Shown here piece after piece: positions 25,634-33,903 of a stretch of DNA of 64,000 bases. The position numbers and the translations under genes are program-made. The stretch comes from Actinomyces qiguomingii. Its GTDB lineage: Bacteria > Actinomycetota > Actinomycetes > Actinomycetales > Actinomycetaceae. Within the stretch, counting starts at the first letter, position 1; every line of letters begins with the position of its first letter. The stretch spans positions 2,976,001 through 3,040,000 of the forward strand of contig NZ_CP025228.1 of NCBI RefSeq assembly GCF_004102025.1, given 5' to 3'. Under the pieces are notes generated by a model. The model was not told where the DNA came from, ran no database searches, and saw only the letters and a program-made list of their open reading frames with translations.

Positions 25634-26140
25634 ATGATTCACGGATTCTTCACCGACGTCTCCCGCTGGAACCGCAACACCACGGGCTTCACCAGGAATG
25701 ACGCCCTTCTCATCGCATACTGCGTTGCAGTATGGATCTTTCTGGTGCGGCTCGCCATGGGGCACCTGCTTGACGCAATGACACATTCCCCGTTGCGCAT
25801 GGCGGCATTGTGGTGCATGGCAGGTTACTCCGCCTGGCTGGCACTGCCCGTCGTTCAGATCTTCACACCCTGGGAGTCAGTGCGACGCCTGTTGCGCACC
25901 GCGATCCATGGCGCCTCCATACTGGCCGGCGCCGGCACCCTGGGGTTCCTCGGCGGCGTTTGGTCCATAACGCGAGCGCCTGCGCTCGCCCGGGACTACT
26001 TCTGGGAGATCACATTCCCCGCAGGCGCCCTCATCCTACTGGGAATCGTTGGACTGGCATTTTCATCTGCCGCTCTGCGGCACAGCCGCAACAACATCCC
26101 TGTGGATCAACCCGCCTCCGGGGAACGCAGCATCGGCTGA
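25634..26140 (+). CDS. Hypothetical membrane protein
   Basis: The 168-residue product starts MIHGFFTDVSRWNRNTTGFT and has four hydrophobic segments: about 26-46 (ALLIAYCVAVWIFLVRLAMG), 57-77 (MAALWCMAGYSAWLALPVVQ), 95-115 and 125-148. It ends with a short cytoplasmic tail. I recognise no family or catalytic motif. It sits between iolE and a convergent alcohol dehydrogenase. A role in polyol transport or sensing would be guesswork. The codon use looks like that of real genes, but independent support is lacking. Confidence 0.6.
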   Translation: MIHGFFTDVSRWNRNTTGFTRNDALLIAYCVAVWIFLVRLAMGHLLDAMTHSPLRMAALWCMAGYSAWLALPVVQIFTPWESVRRLLRTAIHGASILAGAGTLGFLGGVWSITRAPALARDYFWEITFPAGALILLGIVGLAFSSAALRHSRNNIPVDQPASGERSIG

Positions 26141-26158
26141 GTTCTTCCCGCGCCTATC

Positions 26159-27313
26159 TCACAGGCTCATGTCCACTACCGCACGCCCCTGGATCTGGCG
26201 GTTGCGCAGGGCCTCGTACCCGGCACCCGCCTCCTCAAGCGGGAAGCGCCGGGAGACGACGTCCTGGTAGTTGATGACGCCGCGGGCTGCCAGGTCGACC
26301 ACGGCCGGCAGGTCCTGGCGGGTGCGGGCGCCATAGGAGCCGAGGATTCGCTGCGAGCGGCGCACCGTGCGGTTGATCTCCACCTGCGCGGTCTGCACGC
26401 CGGCGCCCAGGCCGATGGGGACCATGCGGCCGCCGTCGGCCAGCACATCGAGGGCGGTCTTCCAGGTGGCGGGGATGCCGAGCGCCTCGAAGGCGACGTC
26501 GACGCCCCTACCGCCGGTCAGCTTCAGTACCTCCTCGCGGGCGTCCTGGGTGACGGAGTTGACCACGGCGGTGGCGCCGTAACCTGGCATGGGGGCGAGC
26601 TTGTCGTCGGAGACGTCAATGGCGATGACCTCACTGGCACCGAAGGCGCGCGCCACCTGGACGACGTTGGTACCCACCCCACCGGTGGCGACGACGGCGA
26701 CGGTCTCCCCGAAACGCAGGTCGGCGCCGCGGCGCACGGCCCCGTAGCCGGTCATGGCGGCGCAGCCGAGGATGGCGCCTGACACCAGGTCCAGGGTGTC
26801 GGGTACGGGGGCCACGGAGGTGGCGGGGATGACCGCGTACTCGGCCAGGCCGCCCATGGAATACATGTGGATGGGGTCGCCCTCGAGCGTGGCCAGGCGG
26901 GTGGTGCCGTCGTACAGGAGGCCCTTCAGCCGGTTCAGGTCGAAGAAGGGGCCGCACAGCTCGTCGCGGCCGGCCGCGCAGGCCTCGCACTGCCCGCAGG
27001 GCATGAGGAATCCGCCGGCGACGTTCTGACCGACCTTCAGGCCGGCGTGCTCATTGCCGGGGCCGAGCTCGACGATGGTGCCGGTGACCTCGTGGCCGAG
27101 CACGGCCGGAAGCGGGAAGGCGATGGCGCCGCCGATCACGTGCAGGTCGGAGTGGCACAGGCCGCAGGCGGCGACCCTGATCAGGACCTCCCCGTTCTTG
27201 GGATGCGGGGTGCGGATGGTCTCAAGCTCGAGGCCGACCGCGGGGTCGCGCAGCACGGCGGCGCGCATGGTTTCAGGGATGATGGTGTTATGGACTGCTT
27301 CGTTGCTCGTCAT
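26159..27313 (-). CDS. Zinc-dependent alcohol dehydrogenase (MDR family)
   Basis: The start at 27313 (MTSNEAVHNTIIPETMRAAV) follows AGGAGAG, giving 384 residues. Catalytic zinc ligands are in CGLCHSDLHVIG and GHEVTG, structural zinc cysteines in CGQCEACAAGRDELC, and the NAD(P) Rossmann motif in VVATGGVGTNVVQVA. It is most like class III/aryl-alcohol MDR dehydrogenases. It is divergent from a LacI regulator with a near-perfect inositol-type operator between them. It may handle a polyol or an aldehyde by-product of the pathway. The substrate is not defined. Confidence 0.88.
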   Translation of the reverse strand: MTSNEAVHNTIIPETMRAAVLRDPAVGLELETIRTPHPKNGEVLIRVAACGLCHSDLHVIGGAIAFPLPAVLGHEVTGTIVELGPGNEHAGLKVGQNVAGGFLMPCGQCEACAAGRDELCGPFFDLNRLKGLLYDGTTRLATLEGDPIHMYSMGGLAEYAVIPATSVAPVPDTLDLVSGAILGCAAMTGYGAVRRGADLRFGETVAVVATGGVGTNVVQVARAFGASEVIAIDVSDDKLAPMPGYGATAVVNSVTQDAREEVLKLTGGRGVDVAFEALGIPATWKTALDVLADGGRMVPIGLGAGVQTAQVEINRTVRRSQRILGSYGARTRQDLPAVVDLAARGVINYQDVVSRRFPLEEAGAGYEALRNRQIQGRAVVDMSL

Positions 27314-27392
27314 GGTGAGTGTCTCTCCTGAGGCGGACGCGACGATCGCGCCCTGGCGCGAGGCCTGGGTACAGCCTAACACATCCGGCACG

Positions 27393-27408
27393 CTTTGTCC
27401 TGACAAAG
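27393..27408. promoter_or_regulatory. Putative inositol-regulon operator, site b (perfect dyad)
   Basis: CTTTGTC-CT-GACAAAG is a perfect inverted repeat with 7-bp arms. It lies between the divergent alcohol dehydrogenase (start 27313) and lacI (start 27527) and is the best example of the dyad found across this locus. Confidence 0.65.
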
Positions 27409-27526
27409 CATGCCGGCCTGCTTCCGATCGGTAAACGAACATCCAGCCGCAAACTCATTGCGCCCACCATATGGACTACAGTCCTCCCGTCCGCATCCGC
27501 GCCAGTGCCGAGAGGAGGGGCAAGCC

Positions 27527-28543
27527 ATGTCCACCAATGGCCACGCCGTCACCCAGTCCGACGTCGCCGCAGCCGCCGGAGTCTCGCGCAGCCTGGTTTC
27601 CCTCGCTCTTAGCGGCTCCCCCAGAGTGGCAGACGGTACACGTGCACACATCATGCAAGTGGCCGCATCCCTCGGCTATCGCATTAATACGTCCGCCTCG
27701 GCACTGGCACGCCGGCGCTCCACGACGATCGGCTTGGTGCTGCCGAACCTGCGCAACGCCTTCTTCGAGGAGGTCTCCTGCTCCCTGAACGACGTCGCCG
27801 CCGAGCACGGACTGACCGTGTTCGTCACGGTCGGTGCGGAGGATCAGGACCGACTATGCCGAGCGATCGACTCTCTCCTGGGCGTTCGGGTACTCGGGTT
27901 GATACTGGTATCCCCGTGGCTGACCGATGAGCAGCTGGTCGCACTGGGCGAGGAGACTCCCACCTGCCTGATCGGTAGACTCCCGCCCGGAGGGCATGTC
28001 GACGCCGTCCACATCGACGAGCGACACGCCGCCGAACAGATCGTCCGCCACCTGGTCTCTCGCGGGGCGAATTCTTTGGCGTATGTTGCCCCCGGGGTCG
28101 GCGACACCGCCTCCCGCCTCGCTCGCGAGGAGTCTCTATACCGGGCCGCCCGCAATGCGGGTCTGCCCATGACCACCGAGGTGGCCAGCGACGACGACGC
28201 CGGCGCCGCCGTTCGCCGTCTACTGGACGCCGGCACCCCCCGGATGGGCCTGATCGCTCATAACGACATGCTGGCCATTGAGGCCGTGGCCGTGCTGCGG
28301 GAACTCGGTTCCGGCGGTGCCGCCCCTGCCCCCCTGGCCTCCTATGACAACACCTATCTGGCCCGACACGGCGAATTCGCGCTCACCAGTCTGAATCAGC
28401 CCGCTCGCGAGATGGCCGAGCAGGCGGTACGACTCCTCCTCGAACGCGCCGACTCCCTGACCCGACACCCCGACTCACCGCCTCCCCCACAGGACATCCA
28501 CGCCGAAGGTCAGCTGGTAATACGCGCCTCTTCGACGGCTTAG
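27527..28543 (+). CDS. LacI-family transcriptional regulator
   Basis: The start at 27527 follows AGAGGAGGGG and gives 338 residues. The N-terminal helix-turn-helix is TQSDVAAAAGVSRSLVSLAL, the hinge is around INTSASALARRR, and the effector domain begins TIGLVLPNLRNAFFEEVS. It is divergent from the alcohol dehydrogenase across operator site b. It and the GntR protein at 46774 are the two candidates for reading the shared dyad. Its stop codon lies one base before the end of a MITE-like element. Confidence 0.88.
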   Translation: MSTNGHAVTQSDVAAAAGVSRSLVSLALSGSPRVADGTRAHIMQVAASLGYRINTSASALARRRSTTIGLVLPNLRNAFFEEVSCSLNDVAAEHGLTVFVTVGAEDQDRLCRAIDSLLGVRVLGLILVSPWLTDEQLVALGEETPTCLIGRLPPGGHVDAVHIDERHAAEQIVRHLVSRGANSLAYVAPGVGDTASRLAREESLYRAARNAGLPMTTEVASDDDAGAAVRRLLDAGTPRMGLIAHNDMLAIEAVAVLRELGSGGAAPAPLASYDNTYLARHGEFALTSLNQPAREMAEQAVRLLLERADSLTRHPDSPPPPQDIHAEGQLVIRASSTA

Positions 28544-28544
28544 T

Positions 28545-29273
28545 GGCTCTGCCGGTTTGAGGGTGTGCTCGCCGAGTTCGGTAGATATAACCACCGAGTT
28601 CGGTCGAAATAACCGTCGAGTTCGGTAGATATAACCACCGAGTTCGGTCGTTATTACCATCGAGTTCGGTCGATATGACGATCGAGTTCGGTTGGTGGGG
28701 TCGGTGGGCCCGGGGGAAGTGTCCAGATTCGGCACGAACGATGTTCCCCCGCCCGACGTCGCTCACCAGATCCGCATGGTTCCGACGAGTCTGAGGGCGC
28801 CTGTTGGGTGGGGCGGGGTGTTTGTGCCGATTTTGGACACTTTGGCTCCCATGCTCCGGCCTGCCGTCCTGATGAGGTGAGCAGGCCAGGGCCTTCTGGT
28901 CGCCGTCCCGGCCCCCCTTGTCCGATCGGCTGGGACGCCTTTAGTGATGAACCGGGCACGCGGCCCAACTGGGCCCACCGTCCAGCCCGGCCCGCTGCCA
29001 GGCCGGGCCTGGCTGCCGGCCATGCCGGCGACGTCCGCGGCCTAGGGCATCTTGACCGTTGACCTTGGGTGCGCCGGCGTCCAAGGCAATCGCACCGGCC
29101 CGAACCAACACGCCCTCACCCGGACCACCTGCCTGCTGTCGGACCCCCTGGCTGCGGATGGACCACCTGAAACGCACTCTCAGACGGTCCAACCGCAGTA
29201 ACGCGGTCCAAGTACGCGGCCAGCAGCCGGCCGGTCCCACACCCACCCACTACACCCTCAAACCGGCAGAGCC
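28545..29273. mobile_element. MITE-like element A with ISL3-type ends
   Basis: The two ends are identical over 22 bp in inverted orientation (GGCTCTGCCGGTTTGAGGGT.. at 28545-28566, its complement at 29252-29273) and match the ISL3-family IS ends at 18502/19949. The 729-bp interior has no plausible gene. It holds the 22-bp repeat array (28574-28692) and a long imperfect inverted repeat (28719-28739 with 28820-28840, 18 of 21 paired). No clear target duplication was found. Element B starts nine bases later. Confidence 0.75.
28574..28692. repeat. 22-bp tandem repeat carrying an ACCGA-GT-TCGGT dyad
   Basis: Units start at 28574, 28596, 28618, 28640, 28662 and (partial) 28684. Each begins GAGTTCGGT and most continue with GATATAACC-type sequence. 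Across unit junctions most copies create ACCGAGTTCGGT or a near variant, a small inverted repeat repeated every two helical turns. Reverse-complement copies of the unit occur at 30013-30047 and 47678-47736. Confidence 0.85.
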
Positions 29274-29281
29274 GGTTTGAG

Positions 29282-29682
29282 AGCTCTTCGTGTCTGAGGG
29301 TGTGGTGGAGCTGCGTTCCTTGTCGGCAGGGACGAGCCTCTGGCCCAGTCCCCGCAACACGAAGACTGGAACTGCGGACGATCGCCCCGTCCACCACCCT
29401 TTCTTACACCCAGATCCACGAGCTGAGGGGCACATGGCAGGTATGGCAGCACAGGCCTGCTAGGGCCACTCCCCACGGGCGTTGGAAGCACCCGGCGCTG
29501 GAAGAGCGGCACGGGAGGCGCGGGAGGCTTTGGCCGCAGAGAGATAGCGTCTACTACGCCACCTCGACCTCTACTACGCCACCTCGACCTCGGCTGAAGA
29601 CTCCACAGCCCTTCAACAAACACCGAACCGGCGTAGTAGACCACCAACAGGCGTAGTAGACCACCCCATAACATGAAGAGCC
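29282..29682. mobile_element. MITE-like element B with ISL3-type ends
   Basis: The left end, AGCTCTTCGTGTCTGAGGGT.. (29282-), is almost identical to the right end of the ISL3-family IS. The right end on the other strand reads GGCTCTTCATGTTATGGGGT... (29682-). Flanks are GGTTTGAG and GGTTTAGC, a possible degraded target duplication. Inside, CTACTACGCC motifs repeat between 29548 and 29665, and that part is closely matched by the partial copy at 58668-58845. No gene is supported. Confidence 0.65.
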
Positions 29683-29745
29683 GGTTTAGCCAGGACTCAC
29701 TGGAACCTGGAACGCATCCGCCACAACCACAGCGGCCGACAATGC

Positions 29746-30072
29746 GGCTCTTCTGGTTTAAGGGTGTAGCGGGTGGATGCGGTCCCGGCTGGTTGCTGGC
29801 CTCGTACTTGGACCGGGCTTCTGCCGTTGGACCGTCTGAGAGCGTGTTTCAGGTGGTCCAACGGCAGCTAGGCGGTCCATCCGCAGCCAGACGATCCAAC
29901 CGCAGCCAGACGATCCAACCGCAGCCAGACGATCCAACCGCAGCCAGACGATCCAACCGCAGCCAGACGATCCAACCGCAGCCAGACGATCCAACCGCAG
30001 CCAGACGATCCAACCGAACTCGATGGTAATAACGACCGAACTCGGCAAACACACCCTCATACCGGAAGAACC
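29746..30072. mobile_element. MITE-like element C with ISL3-type ends and an 8-bp target duplication
   Basis: The ends GGCTCTTCTGGTTTAAGGGT.. (29746-) and, inverted, GGTTCTTCCGGTATGAGGGT.. (30072-) match in 18 of 22 positions. They are flanked by GACAATGC (29738-29745) and GGCAATGC (30073-30080), a 7 of 8 match and the duplication length expected for ISL3. The 327-bp interior holds seven 19-bp repeats and a piece of the 22-bp repeat. It has no coding potential. Confidence 0.75.
29883..30015. repeat. 19-bp tandem repeat, seven copies
   Basis: Seven virtually identical 19-bp units, GCAGCCAGACGATCCAACC, run without spacers from 29883 to 30015 inside element C. The near-absence of differences between units suggests recent expansion by slippage. 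Confidence 0.9.
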
Positions 30073-30181
30073 GGCAATGCTCGGAGCGGCTTACACGCCC
30101 ATTGCCCACAGCCGAACTTCTACCTGGTGGCCCAGACACTGCTGAATGAGATGCGAATTCTCACCGTTTAGGAATGCCGCA

Positions 30182-30223
30182 GCGCCCCGGTTGGCCAGGG
30201 CCTTCCCCAACCAACCGGGGCGC
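30182..30223 (-). terminator. Hairpin terminator of the inositol transporter gene
   Basis: GCGCCCCGGTTGG (30182-30194) pairs perfectly with CCAACCGGGGCGC (30211-30223), about 45 bases beyond the stop of the gene at 30267. Confidence 0.7.
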
Positions 30224-30266
30224 ATGCGTTGCGCTGTCCCCGGCACGCGCCGGGAACGCGATGGGC

Positions 30267-31721
30267 TCACCCGCCGCGCTTGAAGAGCTCGCCGCTCATC
30301 ACATCGGCCTCAAGCTGCTCCAGCGTGCGCCCCTTGGTCTCGGGCACGAACAAGAAGAAGAAGATGAAGGCCACGACGTTCAACGCAGCGAAGGCGAGGA
30401 AGGACATGGACAGCCCGATGGCCGCAATGACACTGGTGAAGACCAGTCCCAGGATGGAGTTGGTCATCCACAGCACGAAGACCGACAGGCCCATGCCGAA
30501 GGCCCGCATCTTGAGCGGGAAGATCTCCGAAAGCGTCACCCAGGTGGCCACGTTCAGGCACAGCTGCATGGCCCCCACGAAGAACACGATCAGCGCCAGC
30601 AGCACGAAGGGCTTGGCGCCTCCCTCCGGCAGAAAATGTGCCGCTGAGGCAATGAGAACGTGCGAAACCGCAACCAGGCCGTAGCCCCACAGGAAGGTCT
30701 TGCGCCGAGAGAAGCGGTCCATCATCTGCAGGGCGATGATCGCGGCGATGACCGAGATCGTGGCCGGAGCGATATTGGCAATGAGGGCAGCGCCCGTATC
30801 GAAGCCGGACTCCTCCAGCACCCGCTCACCGTAGTAGAGGATGGAGTTGATGCCGGTGGTCTGCTGGAAGAAGCCGATGCCACAGCCGATGAGGACAATG
30901 CGCACCAGATTCTTGTTGGAGAAGATCTCCCTGATTGACATGTTGACCCGACTGGCCTCCTCCCGGCTGGCGGCCTTAATCTCGGCCAGTTCGGGCGCTG
31001 CCCGTCCCTCGGGCCTGAGGTCGTCGAGGATCTTCAGGGCCTCCTCCTCGCGGCCCTTGTCGGCCAACCACCGGGGGGACTCGGGCAGGCGGGTCACCCC
31101 GAGCAGCAGGAGGATGGCGGGGACAGCCGCCAGCGCGAACATGGCTCGCCACACCCACGGGTACTGGCTGCCCCAGACGTTGCCGATGATGGCATTCATG
31201 ACAATGGCCAGGAGCTGGCCGGTCACGATCATCATCTCGTTGCGGCCGGCCAGGGAACCGCGGATCTCATACGGCGCGAGCTCGGCCAGATAGACGGGAA
31301 CCACCACGGAGGCCGAGCCCACGGCGAGCCCCAGGATGACGCGGCCCACGGCCAGCATGGGCAAATTGACGGCGGTGACGACGACCACCACACCCGCGAT
31401 GAACAGGGAGGCCATGACGGTGATCGTGGTCTTGCGGCCGATCCTGTCCGAGATGCGGCCGCCGGTCAAAGCACCGACGGCGCTGGCGAACAGCAGCGAA
31501 CTGACGGCGATGCCGAGACCGAACTCGGTCAGATCCAACTGGTCGGGCCGCACCATGAAGCTCTGGGCGCCGTTGATGACGCTGGTGTCGTAGCCGAAGA
31601 GCAGACCTCCCAGGGTGGCGATCAGGGCGACGACGGTCAGGCGGGCACGGTAGGGACCGGGCGTGAGTGGAGGAAGCTTGGCGCCACCGCTTTGCGCAGT
31701 AGCAGTTGGGCTATGGGACAC
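30267..31721 (-). CDS. MFS sugar-porter, probable myo-inositol transporter
   Basis: A GTG at 31721 six bases after AAGGAG gives 484 residues with twelve hydrophobic segments. Sugar-porter signatures are present: GYDTSVINGAQ in helix 1, GGRISDRIGRKT, PESPRWLADKGR before the central loop, QQTTGINSILYYGE in helix 7 and PETKGRTLEQLE at the C-terminus. The setting within the inositol locus points to a proton-coupled IolT-type inositol importer, the second uptake route beside the ABC system at 35-39 kb. An operator half-site lies 57 bp upstream. It is monocistronic with its own terminator. Confidence 0.87.
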   Translation of the reverse strand: MSHSPTATAQSGGAKLPPLTPGPYRARLTVVALIATLGGLLFGYDTSVINGAQSFMVRPDQLDLTEFGLGIAVSSLLFASAVGALTGGRISDRIGRKTTITVMASLFIAGVVVVVTAVNLPMLAVGRVILGLAVGSASVVVPVYLAELAPYEIRGSLAGRNEMMIVTGQLLAIVMNAIIGNVWGSQYPWVWRAMFALAAVPAILLLLGVTRLPESPRWLADKGREEEALKILDDLRPEGRAAPELAEIKAASREEASRVNMSIREIFSNKNLVRIVLIGCGIGFFQQTTGINSILYYGERVLEESGFDTGAALIANIAPATISVIAAIIALQMMDRFSRRKTFLWGYGLVAVSHVLIASAAHFLPEGGAKPFVLLALIVFFVGAMQLCLNVATWVTLSEIFPLKMRAFGMGLSVFVLWMTNSILGLVFTSVIAAIGLSMSFLAFAALNVVAFIFFFLFVPETKGRTLEQLEADVMSGELFKRGG

Positions 31722-31777
31722 ATTGACTCCTTTGTCGGTTCGATCAGTCGAGGATGGGCTAATACACACAAAGACCA

Positions 31778-31791
31778 AATATCAGGACAAA
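31778..31791. promoter_or_regulatory. Putative inositol-regulon operator, site c (half-site)
   Basis: AATATC-AG-GACAAA has a perfect GACAAA half and a poor left half. On the minus strand it reads TTTGTCCTGATATT, 57 bp before the transporter start, with TATTAG a possible -10 downstream. Confidence 0.4.
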
Positions 31792-31856
31792 TTCCCGCAA
31801 ATGATCCAACCCACTGTTTACGAACGTCGATTTTGCTGAATGACTTATAGGCGTTA

Positions 31857-31896
31857 GGGGCCGGTCGCTCCACGCCGCGCGGAAGCGGCCGGCCCC
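31857..31896 (-). terminator. Hairpin terminator of the 34.8-31.9 kb operon
   Basis: GGGGCCGGTCGCT (31857-31869) pairs with AGCGGCCGGCCCC (31884-31896) with one G-T mismatch, five bases after the stop of the TIM-barrel gene at 31901. Confidence 0.65.
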
Positions 31897-31900
31897 GGAT

Positions 31901-32773
31901 TCAGGCTCCGAGCTCCTGGGTCAGGCGCTCCAGCGCGGCCTTGTTGTACTCGTCGGCCCGCTCATGCCAGCCGAAGATGCAAACGGAGATCACGCCGTCG
32001 AAGCCGACCTCGCGCAGCGTCGAGAAGACCTGATCCCAGGGAACCTCGCCGTTGCCGATGGCGTTGTGCTGGTGGACGGTGACGTCGGCACCCGGCGGGT
32101 TGATGATGTACCGGTTGCCGTCGTTGATGCGGTGGTTGAAGCCGTCGGAGACGTGCACCTCACGGAGCTTGCCCGCCGCTGCCGCGGTGCGGATCATACG
32201 GTCGGCGTCACCGGCGCCGTCGGACAGGTGGAAGGTGTGCGGGCAGCAGTACTCGTACCCGAGCCAGTCCTTGTCCACGGATCGGACGAGTTCGAGGGCC
32301 CGGTCGTGCAACTCGACGAAGTCGTAGGGATGCGCCTCCATATTCAGGCGGATACCGTACTTCTCGAAGTGCGGGATCAGCTCCTCAATGGACTTGTACC
32401 ACTGCTGCTCGGAGCGACTGGCGCGGTTGCGGTCGCCGGAGAACTCCGAGACGATGTCGCGCACATCCAGGGCGTCGGCCAGCTCCAGCAGGCGCCGCCA
32501 GTTGCGCACCTGTGCCTGCCGCTCGGCCTCGTCTGGCGAGGACCAGTTGAACACGGGGTTCAAGGTACGCACCTTGACGCCGGAGTCCTTCTCCGCCTGC
32601 TTGAGCTCAGCGATGAAGGCCCGGTCGGCCTTGGGATAGTGGTGCCAGAGATGGAACTCGTTGTTGGGCGATAGCTCCACATACTTGAATCCGAGCTGCG
32701 CGGCCTTGTGCAGGGTGTCCGCGGTGGACATGCTCAGGTAGTACATGTTCGGATCAAGTGCGATATCAACCAT
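31901..32773 (-). CDS. Sugar phosphate isomerase/epimerase family TIM barrel (IolH-like)
   Basis: The start at 32773 (MVDIALDPNMYYLSMSTADT) follows AGAGGAGAG, giving 290 residues. The opening IALDPNMYY, then KYVELSPNNEFHLWH and NWRRLLELADALDV, resembles IolH-type proteins of inositol operons. Putative metal ligands are in NMEAHPYDF, GYEYCCPHTFHLSD and EVHVSDGFNHR. It belongs to the AP-endonuclease-2-like superfamily that includes IolE, IolI and IolH. It is last in a three-gene operon with a dehydrogenase and another TIM barrel. The reaction is unknown, and isomerisation or dehydration of a keto-inositol is likely. Confidence 0.78.
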   Translation of the reverse strand: MVDIALDPNMYYLSMSTADTLHKAAQLGFKYVELSPNNEFHLWHHYPKADRAFIAELKQAEKDSGVKVRTLNPVFNWSSPDEAERQAQVRNWRRLLELADALDVRDIVSEFSGDRNRASRSEQQWYKSIEELIPHFEKYGIRLNMEAHPYDFVELHDRALELVRSVDKDWLGYEYCCPHTFHLSDGAGDADRMIRTAAAAGKLREVHVSDGFNHRINDGNRYIINPPGADVTVHQHNAIGNGEVPWDQVFSTLREVGFDGVISVCIFGWHERADEYNKAALERLTQELGA

Positions 32774-32806
32774 GGTGTCTCTCCTCTGCGTATCCGGCCG
32801 GGCCAC

Positions 32807-33817
32807 TCAGGCGTAGAAGTCCGGCTTGTCAATGAGGGTGACGTCTACCAGTGGGGAGGAGGAGTCCTCCAGGGAGGCGACGGCGGCATCGACCACACAG
32901 GTAGCGGCGTAGCCGTCCCAGGAACTCGAGCCGGTGTGCTCGTCACGGGCGACGGCATTGATCCACTCCTGGAACTCGCGGTTGAAAGCGGCCTGGAAGC
33001 GGTCGATGTGCGAGCCGCACATGGCGTTGCGGTTGCCGTGGGCGTCGCGGATGTGGATCTTCTCCTGGTCGCCCAGGCGCACCGCCGCGGTCTCGAGCAC
33101 GAGCTCGCATTCGATGGAGTAGGCCCACTGCAGGTTGACGTTGACCTCGTCGTCGATGCGCACGCCGGACTCGGTGTACATGACCACCACAACCGGGTCG
33201 ATCAGGTGCTCGAAGCGGTGGGTGGTTGACTTCGGGCGCTCGACGCGGACCTTGACGATCTCCTCCCCCAGCAGCCAGCGCATGGTGTCGATCTCGTGGA
33301 TGGCGGTGTCGTCGATGGCCATGCGGGAGGTGTAGGACTCCGGGACGGAGGGGTTGCGGTGGCGGTTGTGGACCAGGAGGGCTTGGCCGTTCTCGCCAGC
33401 CTCCAGGACGGCCTTCATCTCGTTGTAGGCGGCGTCGAAGCGGCGCATGAAGCCGACGGTGACCAGCTTCTTGCCGGCCTTCTGCTCGGCCTGCATGATC
33501 TTGATGCAATCCTCGGCGGTGGTGGCCAGGGGCTTCTCGCACAGGACGTACTTGCCGGCCTGGATGCACTTGATGACGTCGGGGGCGTGAACCTTGCCGA
33601 AGGTGGCAATCACGACGGCGTCGACCTCGGGGTCGCCAATCAACTCCTCGGAGGTGTCATACACCTTGGCGGCGTAGGGCTCGGCGGCCGCCGCGGCGGC
33701 GTCGTGGTTGATGTCCGCCACGGCGACGATCTTGCCGCCGGACAGATCATTGGCGATGCGGGCGAGGTGGGCGCGGCCCATGCCGCCGGCACCGATGAGA
33801 CCAATGTGAACAGTCAT
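32807..33817 (-). CDS. iolG: Inositol 2-dehydrogenase-like Gfo/Idh/MocA oxidoreductase (paralogue 2)
   Basis: The start at 33817 follows AAGGAAGAGAG and gives 336 residues, the IolG length. Features are the Rossmann motif GLIGAGGMGRAHLARI, the catalytic lysine in YVLCEKPLATT, GFMRRFDAAYNEMK and DDTAIHEIDTMRWLLG, where Asp and His complete the usual Lys-Asp-His set. It looks like a bona fide NAD-dependent inositol dehydrogenase. It is the middle gene of an operon with two TIM-barrel proteins. The iolG symbol is used for family. The preferred isomer (myo, scyllo or chiro) is not known. Confidence 0.85.
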   Translation of the reverse strand: MTVHIGLIGAGGMGRAHLARIANDLSGGKIVAVADINHDAAAAAAEPYAAKVYDTSEELIGDPEVDAVVIATFGKVHAPDVIKCIQAGKYVLCEKPLATTAEDCIKIMQAEQKAGKKLVTVGFMRRFDAAYNEMKAVLEAGENGQALLVHNRHRNPSVPESYTSRMAIDDTAIHEIDTMRWLLGEEIVKVRVERPKSTTHRFEHLIDPVVVVMYTESGVRIDDEVNVNLQWAYSIECELVLETAAVRLGDQEKIHIRDAHGNRNAMCGSHIDRFQAAFNREFQEWINAVARDEHTGSSSWDGYAATCVVDAAVASLEDSSSPLVDVTLIDKPDFYA

Positions 33818-33903
33818 GATTTCTCTCTTCCTTGAGGATTCGTGGTAGATGAAGGCTTGCCGCCTGATCGGCGGCCCCGGTTGGGGCCGCCGAGTGTCGC
33901 CGC

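Noticed and set aside
28574..30015. CRISPR array
   Set aside because: The 22- and 19-bp repeats are contiguous without unique spacers, and no cas genes are present.
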